This document shows positions 1 through 5,631 of a stretch of 8,625 nucleotides of DNA, in pieces (position 1 is the first letter of the stretch; each line of letters begins with the position of its first letter). Below the pieces are notes generated by a model. It worked only from the letters and a program-made list of their open reading frames with translations. It was not told the origin of the DNA and did not search any database. Source of the DNA: SIG565 sp964607025 (GTDB lineage Bacteria; Bacillota; Clostridia; Oscillospirales; Acutalibacteraceae). The position numbers and the translations under genes are program-made. Where the stretch lies: assembly GCA_964607025.1 (NCBI GenBank), contig CAZSIL010000040.1:1-8625 (forward strand). The letters run 5' to 3'.

Positions 1-807
1 TCCTAAAAAATCAAAAGTTGCAGCCGCCCCTCCAACAACAAGGTGTCTTCCTGCGATATATTTTACTTTTGATAAATTAAGTGCTGTCCTACATGGTGAA
101 AACTTAAAATTCAAATGAGACAAGAATACCTCTTTTATCACATCATTCACTAACAACAAACAATTGCTTTGTTCCATGTAGCGATTTAAGATAATAATTC
201 CGTCATCAATATATCGCTTATAGAGTATTATCCCATACTCCGAAAACTTTTGGATTAAGCACCGATCAAAGTCTTGCGCAATGATCTCACATAGTATATT
301 TGATGTGTTCAATCCTGCAAAAGTATATTTGGTCGCATGTACAAAATCTGACAATAACTGGTCCTGATATCGTTCAAGTGTAGCTTGCTTGATATACTTA
401 TAATAAACATACTCGCTGGATATAGAATTGAAGAAGTCACAAAAGTCGAACTTGAATATAGTATAATCCGACATATCTTTAAGTGCTGATGTAGTGTCAA
501 AAAGGGTGCGAATATACTCATTTCTGTTCGGATAAGATATATGAAATTTCCTGTCAAGCATGCGCTTTATATAAATACATAATAGTTCCTCAGGAGAAAA
601 GGGCTTATACATGATAACCCTACGATGTTTTCCATTCTGGCTTAAATTCAACCGCACAAATGATTTGAAATCGAATCTATGGTTTTCATATGCGTCAATT
701 GCATTAGTTACAATAGCATCAAGTGCTTCTTCGGTTTTTTTCTCATGGCGAGGTAGTATCGAATTTTGATATTCAGCAATACGCCTCAACTCTTTATTGA
801 TCTCCAT
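1..807 (-). CDS. Reverse transcriptase, 3' end outside the window (unassigned/defence-type RT)
   Basis: The frame stays open from an ATG at 807 to the window edge: 269 residues with no stop, and the C-terminus missing. The order of RT motifs is clear. Motif A is FKFDFCDFFNSI (118-129, catalytic Asp121), the motif B-like segment is GLNTSN (165-170) followed by a helix with FD, the catalytic motif C is RYIDDGIII (198-206, Asp201/Asp202), and FDFLG (265-269) fits the FLG motif. All carboxylates needed for RNA-templated DNA synthesis are present, so the enzyme should be active. The visible part shows no integrase, protease or endonuclease. YIDD rather than YADD, and no intron RNA around it, argue against a group II intron RT. 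I do not see the usual retron signatures. Abi- or UG/DRT-type RTs fit best, by inference. GGGAGGCC lies 6-10 bases before the ATG. The gene follows a structured non-coding spacer and the MntA/HepT pair on the same strand. Confidence 0.87.
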   Translation of the reverse strand, partial: MEINKELRRIAEYQNSILPRHEKKTEEALDAIVTNAIDAYENHRFDFKSFVRLNLSQNGKHRRVIMYKPFSPEELLCIYIKRMLDRKFHISYPNRNEYIRTLFDTTSALKDMSDYTIFKFDFCDFFNSISSEYVYYKYIKQATLERYQDQLLSDFVHATKYTFAGLNTSNILCEIIAQDFDRCLIQKFSEYGIILYKRYIDDGIIILNRYMEQSNCLLLVNDVIKEVFLSHLNFKFSPCRTALNLSKVKYIAGRHLVVGGAAATFDFLG

Positions 808-828
808 GATACGGCCTCCCATTTGTTA

Positions 829-864
829 TAAAAAAGAAAAGCCGCATGGATTTTCCATACGGCT
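829..864 (-). terminator. Terminator-like hairpin just before the RT gene
   Basis: A 10-pair stem (one U-G wobble) with an AAAAT loop occupies 864-840. It is followed on the minus strand by TTTTCTTTTTTAT, the classic rho-independent layout. It sits only about 30 bases before the RT start. It may therefore end a short upstream RNA, end the MntA/HepT mRNA, or attenuate RT expression. Confidence 0.6.
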
Positions 865-929
865 CACCTTGCAGGCACAAAGCCTACCGTTAATTAATAA
901 ATTTTAATACAATCGCTATTAATTAATTT
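831..929 (-). ncRNA. Candidate structured RNA upstream of the reverse transcriptase
   Basis: Three consecutive stem-loops fill the spacer before the RT gene. Read on the minus strand they are: TTAATTAAT/ATTAATTAA (926-918 with 898-890); GTAGGC/GCCTGC with loop TTTGT (887-882 with 876-871); and AGCCGTATGG/CCATGCGGCT with loop AAAAT (864-855 with 849-840). The last is followed by a T-run. The second and third stems each contain one U-G wobble that pairs only in RNA made from the minus strand; the plus-strand RNA would have a C-A mismatch there. This supports a minus-strand transcript of about 100 nt ending in a terminator. Defence RTs and retrons often carry their template or cofactor RNA in this position. 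The 5' end is a guess. An alternative is a plain leader or attenuator for the RT mRNA. Confidence 0.4.
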
Positions 930-935
930 AGCTAT

Positions 936-964
936 ATTTTTAATAATACACCTGCATTGGACAA
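936..964 (-). promoter_or_regulatory. Weak possible promoter for the RT spacer RNA
   Basis: On the minus strand TTGTCC (964-959) is followed after 17 bases by AAAAAT (941-936). The match is poor at the -10 box. Its position would start a transcript just before the first of the three stem-loops. Other AT-rich boxes nearby could serve equally well. Confidence 0.2.
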
Positions 965-998
965 ACAATCATCTAGAATTACTCTAAAATTCACATAA

Positions 999-1343
999 TC
1001 ATTCAAGCTGTTCTTCGCAGAATTCTTTGAGTACAGGAATATCATTAACCGCAGTTTCCCATATTACTTCTCTGCTCATACTTCCATAGCTGTGAGCAAC
1101 TAGATTCCTCATTCCTTTTATCGGACCCCACTGAATTCTCTTTGCAGTTTTTTCTTTATATTCTTGGCTAAGTCTACTGCTCAGTTCTCCTATTTGCAAA
1201 ATACAAAAAGAGACCGAACGCTGATAGTCTTTATCCTCATTAAAAACTTCAAAGGAATTTCCATATCGTTCAATGGAATTTTGAATTTCAAGACAATAAT
1301 CTTTGATATGTTCGAGTATCTGTAAATCAGGCGACTTCTGCAT
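999..1343 (-). CDS. hepT: HepT-like HEPN toxin (putative RNase), DUF86 type
   Basis: A 114-residue, mostly helical protein of the usual HepT size. It carries the HEPN RNase motif R-x4-H-x-Y as RNLVAHSY (Arg79, His84, Tyr86). In the family these residues form the RNA-cleaving site at a dimer interface, and Tyr86 is the residue that MntA AMPylates to silence the toxin. The ATG at 1343 is preferred over the longer frame to 1415, because the extra residues (MSRKCRCQ...) are just the mntA 3' end read in another frame. AGAGAGGG lies about 10 bases upstream of 1343. With this start the gene overlaps the end of mntA by 17 bases, which is typical for this co-translated pair. Family membership is seen in the motif and context; RNase activity is inferred. 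Confidence 0.9.
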   Translation of the reverse strand: MQKSPDLQILEHIKDYCLEIQNSIERYGNSFEVFNEDKDYQRSVSFCILQIGELSSRLSQEYKEKTAKRIQWGPIKGMRNLVAHSYGSMSREVIWETAVNDIPVLKEFCEEQLE

Positions 1344-1656
1344 AAAGTTCAACCCTCTCTTCAATGACGTTATTCCTGAAATATGCTTCGCTTGGCATCT
1401 GCATTTCCTGCTCAATAGAACTCAATGTTATAAGGTCGATTTCTTTACCAAAAGCTTCTTCAAAAGCACAATAAACAGCACCTAATTGGAAAAGGCTCTT
1501 TATTCCGGAACCTTCAGTATCAATAAGAAGATCAATATCACTTTTTTCATTTGCAGTGCCGCGAGCATACGAACCAAACAGATAAACCGCTTTAAGATTA
1601 TACTCTTCAGCTATAGGAAAAACTATGTTTTTTATTTCTTCTATTGTATAAATCAT
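1327..1656 (-). CDS. mntA: MntA-like minimal nucleotidyltransferase antitoxin
   Basis: A 109-residue protein with the minimal nucleotidyltransferase signature GS-x10-D-x-D: GSYARGTANEKSDID (Gly28, Ser29, Asp40, Asp42). The two aspartates bind the metal ions. Characterised MntA antitoxins transfer AMP from ATP to the HepT tyrosine and so neutralise it. The gene lies directly upstream of hepT with overlapping ends, the standard order for this toxin-antitoxin system. The ATG at 1656 has AAGGAG about 10 bases upstream, and a good promoter lies about 30 bases before it. The pair may stabilise a mobile region or act in phage defence; nothing in the sequence decides between these. Confidence 0.93.
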   Translation of the reverse strand: MIYTIEEIKNIVFPIAEEYNLKAVYLFGSYARGTANEKSDIDLLIDTEGSGIKSLFQLGAVYCAFEEAFGKEIDLITLSSIEQEMQMPSEAYFRNNVIEERVELYAEVA

Positions 1657-1687
1657 GTTCGCAACACTCCTTTCTACTTATATTTCT

Positions 1688-1716
1688 ATTTTACTATTAT
1701 TATTTACAAATGGCAA
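1688..1716 (-). promoter_or_regulatory. Sigma-A-type promoter for mntA-hepT
   Basis: On the minus strand, TTGCCA (1716-1711) and TAAAAT (1693-1688) are separated by exactly 17 bases. Transcription would start near 1681, leaving a leader of about 25 bases before the mntA ATG, with its own ribosome binding site. Confidence 0.6.
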
Positions 1717-2036
1717 TATAAATTTTCATTCAGACCAAATTCTTTATTGCGTACCTCCGGTACAGTGATTAACCAATTGCAAAAAATATAAATGCACTAA
1801 AATCTCTCAATATTCTCCTGTTTCGGAGTATTTTCTCATTATTTTAACATTTTATTCCGATTTCGGAGCGTTTTTAGAACATGACGATAAGGAAGTAAAC
1901 TCTATATTCTGCCATTCCTTCGGTACCGGGGTTAGCTTCCTTAATAAAACCTTGCAATAAAATAAGCACAGCTGTAAATTTGCAACTGTGCGAAGTCTCT
2001 CCATTGGCTTGCGAAACGGGTTTTGAGATTAGACGT
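1717..2036. other. Non-coding stretch with small inverted repeats
   Basis: I see no credible gene here. The stretch contains GTACC-TCC-GGTAC at 1751-1763. It also has two similar short hairpins, one with CTCC/GGAG arms near 1815-1830 and one with TCCGA/TCGGA arms near 1856-1868, each followed by a T-rich run. After these comes the diverged repeat described at 1915-2006. It separates the convergence-free left block from the central operon; both blocks are read leftward. Confidence 0.5.
1915..2006. repeat. Diverged direct repeat, copy A (partner at 8362-8459)
   Basis: This stretch shares a common pattern with 8362-8459 in the same orientation: TTCNTTCGGT, then GGGGTT, an A-rich linker, AATAAGCA, AGCTGTAAATTT, and a closing CT-TGC arm, ending near CCATTG. 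Inside it an imperfect palindrome (1965-1991) corresponds to the perfect palindrome of copy B. On the minus strand it would form a hairpin followed by TTATTTTATT, so it may act as a terminator behind the central operon. The outer part (TTCGGT...GGGGTT) is conserved too, which a simple terminator would not require. Confidence 0.55.
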
Positions 2037-2108
2037 AAAAAAGGAGATTGCGAGTACGTTAAATTGTTTATGTAAGTTATCTATAAACAGTACACTCATT
2101 CTCGCAAT
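2037..2108 (-). terminator. Terminator-like structure closing the central operon
   Basis: On the minus strand ATTGCGAG (2108-2101) can pair with CTCGCAAT (2054-2047), with an inner GTTTAT/ATAAAC pair in the loop. The outer arm is followed by CTCC and a run of six or seven T (2043-2037). The structure starts inside the last codons of the membrane-protein gene. The loop is long for a terminator, hence the moderate confidence. Confidence 0.4.
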
Positions 2109-2475
2109 GCGTCGGCTCCTTTATCGCAAAAATAAATTTTATAAGGCTCAACAGAAGGAACGTGACGTTCCATCCGTAGCAAGCGATTGTTTCCCGAGTG
2201 CTCTCTAAAATTATTTTTGTTTCAATAATTGCGACGATTATCCCCAACGCACCGAAGAAAGTCACTGCAAAAACAATTGTTTTTCTGAGAAATTCCGGCA
2301 AAACTCCTGTTTCAGAACAAAAAACGGCCAGAATCGTCGGAAGGATCACGAATCCGATGGGTGTGAAACGATAAAGATAGAATCCGGACACAGTTATTCC
2401 GGATTCCGTGTTCAAAACCGGAAGAAAAAGCGAAGCCGTTGCCACAAGACAATTTATAAATACCGAAAGTCTCAT
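2077..2475 (-). CDS. Small membrane protein of unknown function, about four helices
   Basis: A 132-residue hydrophobic protein that I do not recognise. Hydrophobic segments lie roughly at residues 3-20, 34-52, 65-87 and 103-118, consistent with four membrane helices; the tail EPTHCENECTVYR is polar with two cysteines. The start codon overlaps the stop of the preceding 62-residue gene (ATGA, 2475-2472), so translation is probably coupled. It is the last gene of the leftward cluster and runs into a terminator-like structure. It could be an immunity or effector membrane component, but nothing seen supports either role. Confidence 0.7.
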   Translation of the reverse strand: MRLSVFINCLVATASLFLPVLNTESGITVSGFYLYRFTPIGFVILPTILAVFCSETGVLPEFLRKTIVFAVTFFGALGIIVAIIETKIILESTRETIACYGWNVTFLLLSLIKFIFAIKEPTHCENECTVYR

Positions 2476-2660
2476 TTTTTCTCTATTCTTCTTTCCATAA
2501 CCTCGAATTCATTTTTGTTGATGATAGCGTGCTCAAAAAGCATCCGAAGATGCTCAATATCTTCTTCCGTATGCGCTGGTTTTTGTCTTTCGCTTAATTT
2601 TTTCATAAGTTTAATACAGACAGCAGGTACTGTTGTAAAATAAAGCGAATTGATTTTCAT
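2472..2660 (-). CDS. Small basic hypothetical protein (62 residues)
   Basis: The reading frame starts at an ATG with TAGGAGACAG a few bases before it, a very strong ribosome binding site, which supports a real gene despite its size. The middle (ERQKPAHTEEDIEHLRMLF and what follows) reads as one charged amphipathic helix ending in RRIEKK; the N-terminus is more hydrophobic. It lies 17 bases after the receiver-domain gene and overlaps the membrane-protein gene by ATGA. No family is recognised. Confidence 0.65.
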   Translation of the reverse strand: MKINSLYFTTVPAVCIKLMKKLSERQKPAHTEEDIEHLRMLFEHAIINKNEFEVMERRIEKK

Positions 2661-2677
2661 TTTCTGTCTCCTAATTT

Positions 2678-2983
2678 TTAAGCTTTCAGCGGTGATGAAG
2701 TCACCTTCGCATCCGAAAAATGTTCCATTGCGTATTTTATCATTTTGGGTTTGCCTCTTTCGTGATTCGAATGGATGTTGATGTGCTCTGCCTCGATTTT
2801 GTTTTCATACATATAAACCAGAACGTCGTATCCAGTTTTCTCTTCGCCGAGGTTGTAATCCAGACTGATGAAACTCAGCTTTTTGAAAACACTCATAAGG
2901 AAAACGCAATCTTCGTAAGTCCTTACGCAGTTATATCCTTTTCCTTTCGGAAAAGGGCGGGTATCATCAAGAATAAGTTTCAT
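2678..2983 (-). CDS. Cyclic-phosphate-processing receiver-domain protein (cREC-like)
   Basis: A 101-residue single-domain protein. Its pattern matches the family named cyclic-phosphate processing receiver domain, as far as I can recall it: MKLILDDTRP with paired acidic residues Asp6/Asp7, then FISLDYNLG (Asp42, where a response regulator carries its phospho-acceptor), TGYDV (50-54) and the later HINIHSNHERGKPKM with His71-Ser72-Asn73. The fold is thus receiver-like, but the conserved IHSxN-like segment is not a standard CheY feature, and the family has been predicted to act on cyclic phosphates in conflict or RNA-processing settings. Activity is inferred only. AAAAGGAGACA precedes the ATG. 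The leader upstream can fold so that this ribosome binding site is hidden. Confidence 0.75.
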   Translation of the reverse strand: MKLILDDTRPFPKGKGYNCVRTYEDCVFLMSVFKKLSFISLDYNLGEEKTGYDVLVYMYENKIEAEHINIHSNHERGKPKMIKYAMEHFSDAKVTSSPLKA

Positions 2984-2988
2984 CCCAA

Positions 2989-3057
2989 GTGTCTCCTTTT
3001 AAAATTCCCTTGCTTTGTATCTAAATAATACATAAGCGAGGAGACACATGTCTGTCT
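2989..3057 (-). promoter_or_regulatory. Leader with sequestrable ribosome binding site, before 2983
   Basis: Read on the minus strand, the leader contains AGACA (3057-3053), GTGTCTCCT (3047-3039) and AGGAGACAC (2997-2989). The last is the ribosome binding site of the next gene, and it pairs perfectly over nine bases with the middle element. The first element can pair with the TGTCT part of the middle element instead. This gives two exclusive folds, one with the site open and one with it closed. The same design occurs at 4097-4167. Confidence 0.35.
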
Positions 3058-3065
3058 TTATGAAA

Positions 3066-3539
3066 TTATTTTATGCAGGTGACAAACATTTCTGTGCCGA
3101 TTTTGGCTGAATTAAGAATTGTTGTGACAACCGCTGGCATTTTGCCTCGAAGCATTCTTTCAAGGTTTATAGTGCTTTTCAGAAGTTCCATTTCTTCTTC
3201 GCTAAAATCCTCATCCGAAGTCCTGACACAAATTATAATGTGCGATACTTCTTCCATCGCTTCGCCCGCTCCGGAATCGTCAAAAAGACGTAGGATATGT
3301 TTCTGCATTTTCTCGGTCAGTTTTTTAACGCCCGGTTTTCCTCCAAAAAATGCTTTGGAGGAATAAAGAATATTCCCAGGTCCGTTAAAAGAATGGTTCT
3401 CCTCTATATATCTTTGAAAATCCCGTCTTTCGTCTTTCTCGTCAAGATATCCACATATTTCATTAATGATTTCATAGAATTTATTTCTGAAATTTTCGGA
3501 CTTGGTCCACCTTTTCAAGTCCTGTGCAGGTTTCCTCAT
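3066..3539 (-). CDS. Hypothetical helical protein overlapping the gene before it
   Basis: I do not recognise this protein. With the ATG at 3539 it has 157 residues and is charged and mainly helical (FRNKFYEIINEICGYL; GVKKLTEKMQKHILRLF; FSEEEMELLKSTINLE), with a C-terminal segment VVTTILNSAKIGTEMFVT. The frame stays open up to 3737, but residues upstream of 3539 are just the preceding gene in another frame, and that gene has the better protein-like sequence there. The start is uncertain: ATG 3539 has no clear ribosome binding site, and a TTG at 3518 is an alternative. The gene overlaps the end of the preceding one by about 59 bases (or 38 with TTG). A frameshift joining the two cannot be excluded. 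Confidence 0.65.
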   Translation of the reverse strand: MRKPAQDLKRWTKSENFRNKFYEIINEICGYLDEKDERRDFQRYIEENHSFNGPGNILYSSKAFFGGKPGVKKLTEKMQKHILRLFDDSGAGEAMEEVSHIIICVRTSDEDFSEEEMELLKSTINLERMLRGKMPAVVTTILNSAKIGTEMFVTCIK

Positions 3540-4089
3540 CGACGAATTGAATCTCAACTGTCTTTTTAAAGATTTTTCCTCGGGTTTCCTCACAGCGGAA
3601 AATATCTCCGCCTTCTTCATCGGTGCGAATTTCCCTGAAATCGCAGTAATCCACCCAGACGTTGCCGAAAGCTTCGATAAGGAACGAGCCTTTTCTGAGT
3701 TCAATATTTTCGAAACTGCATCTTGGAAAGTTTCCATTCTCGATACTTATCAATGGATCTGTCCAGCAGGTGCTGTTGCAGAAATGAGAATCCGAAAAAT
3801 CCGTGCAATCCGCCGAGATAAAACCGGTTCCGTCAAAAGTGCAATCATCTACTTTGCTTTCACTGATATTAAGTCTCACGCAGTTTTCAAAACCGCACTC
3901 CGAAATTCTCGTGCTTTCGATGAAAAGTTCTTCGAAATTTCTGAAAACAACGTTTTTAAGGATTTTTCTCGGTGCTTCAACGCTTATTCTGCAATCACCA
4001 TAAGTCCTATCTTCTTTAATAATTCCGCTTTTGAGTGCCTCCTCTTTTTTGTTCCAATCCAAAACAATCCATTCCTCGTTTTCCTGCAT
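3481..4089 (-). CDS. Putative beta-helix (pentapeptide-like) repeat protein
   Basis: A 202-residue acidic protein. The region from about residue 45 to 160 repeats short strands with regularly placed Cys, Asn, Asp and Phe, for example ISECGFENC, VDDCTFDG, ADCTDFSDSHF and PRCSFENIEL. This looks like a right-handed beta-helix with inward-stacked residues, close to but not matching canonical A(D/N)Lxx pentapeptide repeats. No catalytic motif or signal peptide is seen. The start ATG at 4089 has GGAGGGGGAC about 10 bases upstream; this site can be sequestered by the leader hairpin. It is the first gene after the 88-base gap behind the 479-residue gene, and the next gene overlaps its end. A role as a binding or scaffold protein is only a guess. 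Confidence 0.75.
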   Translation of the reverse strand: MQENEEWIVLDWNKKEEALKSGIIKEDRTYGDCRISVEAPRKILKNVVFRNFEELFIESTRISECGFENCVRLNISESKVDDCTFDGTGFISADCTDFSDSHFCNSTCWTDPLISIENGNFPRCSFENIELRKGSFLIEAFGNVWVDYCDFREIRTDEEGGDIFRCEETRGKIFKKTVEIQFVDEETCTGLEKVDQVRKFQK

Positions 4090-4096
4090 AACAAAA

Positions 4097-4167
4097 GTCC
4101 CCCTCCAAAGATATAATTTTCAGTTTGTACTGAAATTATATCGTTGTAAGGGGACATAAGGGTGTCC
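4097..4167 (-). promoter_or_regulatory. Leader hairpin that can hide the ribosome binding site, before 4089
   Basis: In the minus strand, three complementary elements follow each other: GGACA (4167-4163), TGTCCCC (4156-4150) and GGGGAC (4102-4097). The third adjoins the GGAGG of the next gene. Between the second and third lies a nearly perfect 13-pair AT-rich hairpin (4142-4130 with 4123-4110, one bulged base, 6-base loop), which would bring them together. Both arms of that hairpin contain TATAAT, so it could alternatively be an operator or promoter core; no convincing -35 box is seen. Confidence 0.4.
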
Positions 4168-4177
4168 GTATAAATAA

Positions 4178-5617
4178 TTAATTTAAAAAAAAGTTATTTA
4201 TATCCTGCTTGCTTCTCAATATTTTCGATGATGGTACACCCACATATTCAGCTAATAAAATAGAACCGTCAAATGCAATATTAACGTCGCTATCAAAAGC
4301 CAAATCTAAAATTGATGAGTACTTTGCCAATTCTTTCTTTATCTTATCAACAAACTTATTATATTCATTGCTTAATTTTGCTTCAAACTCTTCTATTTCT
4401 TTTTTATACTGTTCTATTAATTTCATTTCTTTTTCAGAAAGATAATTTTTTCCAATTCCATAAACAAACATTCCCACAGCATTACCTATAACCGCACCTA
4501 AAACCGGAATAGGAATTAGTGTTTGCCCAAGCAAAGAAGAAACGGCACTTATAGTCGCATCCAAACAAACTGTTTCTGAATTCATTATAAAATCCTCTTC
4601 AGAAATGTTTCCTTTCCTTAATTGGTTGGCTTGTGCAGTAACTCCAATAACAGCAGAAACAAACGAGCTTGCAACCGTTCCTGGCGTAGCAGTAAAATTT
4701 GTCATAGCATAAACCGATATGCCTCTAACAGCACCTGTTCCGGTCCCTTTCGCCGTATCCAGCCCAATTTCTCTCCAATCTTCGGTTGTAAATTCATGTA
4801 TTTTTTTGCCTTCTTTTCTTTTTTTTGAAACTCCAAGACAAAAACTCACACCGCCTTCTATGGCTGCAGAAAAAACTGTAACTTTTACTCCTTCCTTAAG
4901 CGATGGTTTACTTCCTTGCTGAACTTCGTTTCTCCTTTTTTCGTCTTCAGTTCGAATGTTTTCTTCTTCTTTGTCAATGGTTTTATTTATTGTTCCTTGC
5001 TGTACATCTGCATAATCAACAACCGTTGGATTAACTTTTTCTGTAAAAGAAACACCATTTTCTTGTTCCCATTCTCTAATTGCTTTTACAAGATTCCATT
5101 CTTTAGTTGTTAATTCAGATTGCGGCTTTTCAAGACACTCTTTTATTCTTTCAAATTGGTCCTTTGGAATTTCATACTTTCCACCATTTTTTAAAAAATC
5201 CGGGTATTTATTAAGGTGCTCTTTAATAGCAGAAAAAGTTTTATTACCAAGTTCACCATTATAAAATTTTTGCTGGATGGGTTCTCCATTTTTTAAGTAA
5301 TCTTCTGGAGCCAACCTCCCAACCCCATCAAAAGAATATTCTTTACCGAGACCTTCGATTAACTTTCTAGCATTAGATATATACACCTGGGCATTTTCAG
5401 CAATTTCTCCATGCTTTGTAAAATCACTTCCTAAAATATGCTCTGGTGAACCAACAAAATTTTTAAGTTTTGCCAATTCATTTAAAGCATTTTCTAGATT
5501 TACATCTTGTTCAGAAAGTTTTTCTATTAATTTTTCTAATCTTAGCTGATTTATCCAATCGACCCAAGCGCCTACAGCTTGTTCCTGAGAACTCTTTACT
5601 ACTTTTGCGCCGTTCAT
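4178..5617 (-). CDS. Large two-part protein: soluble N-terminus, hydrophobic C-terminus (unknown)
   Basis: A 479-residue protein that I cannot name. The N-terminal 190 residues are soluble and contain conserved-looking stretches: TKHGEIAE (67-74), GVGRLAPEDY (98-107), QQKFYNG (115-121) and KYPDFLKNGGKYEIPKDQ (137-154). E71, D106 and Q115-x-K117 are spaced in a way compatible with a PD-(D/E)xK nuclease core, but this is weak. A charged linker (210-240) follows. The part 244-390 is hydrophobic and glycine-rich (AVRGISVYAMTNF; PIPVLGAVIGNAVGMFVYGIG), probably membrane-inserting or packed as glycine zippers. A coiled coil (394-432) and a short C-terminal domain end it. It starts 14 bases after the previous stop with AGGAGCTG before the ATG, so the two proteins are made together and probably act together. 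Candidate defence effector pair under the WYL regulator, by inference. Confidence 0.8.
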   Translation of the reverse strand: MNGAKVVKSSQEQAVGAWVDWINQLRLEKLIEKLSEQDVNLENALNELAKLKNFVGSPEHILGSDFTKHGEIAENAQVYISNARKLIEGLGKEYSFDGVGRLAPEDYLKNGEPIQQKFYNGELGNKTFSAIKEHLNKYPDFLKNGGKYEIPKDQFERIKECLEKPQSELTTKEWNLVKAIREWEQENGVSFTEKVNPTVVDYADVQQGTINKTIDKEEENIRTEDEKRRNEVQQGSKPSLKEGVKVTVFSAAIEGGVSFCLGVSKKRKEGKKIHEFTTEDWREIGLDTAKGTGTGAVRGISVYAMTNFTATPGTVASSFVSAVIGVTAQANQLRKGNISEEDFIMNSETVCLDATISAVSSLLGQTLIPIPVLGAVIGNAVGMFVYGIGKNYLSEKEMKLIEQYKKEIEEFEAKLSNEYNKFVDKIKKELAKYSSILDLAFDSDVNIAFDGSILLAEYVGVPSSKILRSKQDINNFFLN

Positions 5618-5631
5618 TTTATCAGCTCCTA

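Noticed and set aside
309..557. 82-residue minus-strand open frame.
   Set aside because: It lies wholly inside the reverse transcriptase in another frame and has no protein-family features.
838..866. GAGCCGTATG resembles the start of group II intron domain V next to a reverse transcriptase.
   Set aside because: The hairpin lacks the bulge and the matching 3' strand of domain V, no other intron domains are visible, and the RT has YIDD rather than the usual intron YADD. The hairpin and T-run fit a terminator better.
1..964. Assignment as a classical retron (RT with msr/msd).
   Set aside because: I cannot see the retron-specific RT signatures or a convincing pair of a1/a2 repeats around the spacer, so the class is left open.
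3502..4116. 204-residue plus-strand open frame.
   Set aside because: It is antisense to the beta-helix protein gene, has no ribosome binding site, and the minus-strand frame has the strong start site and repeat pattern.
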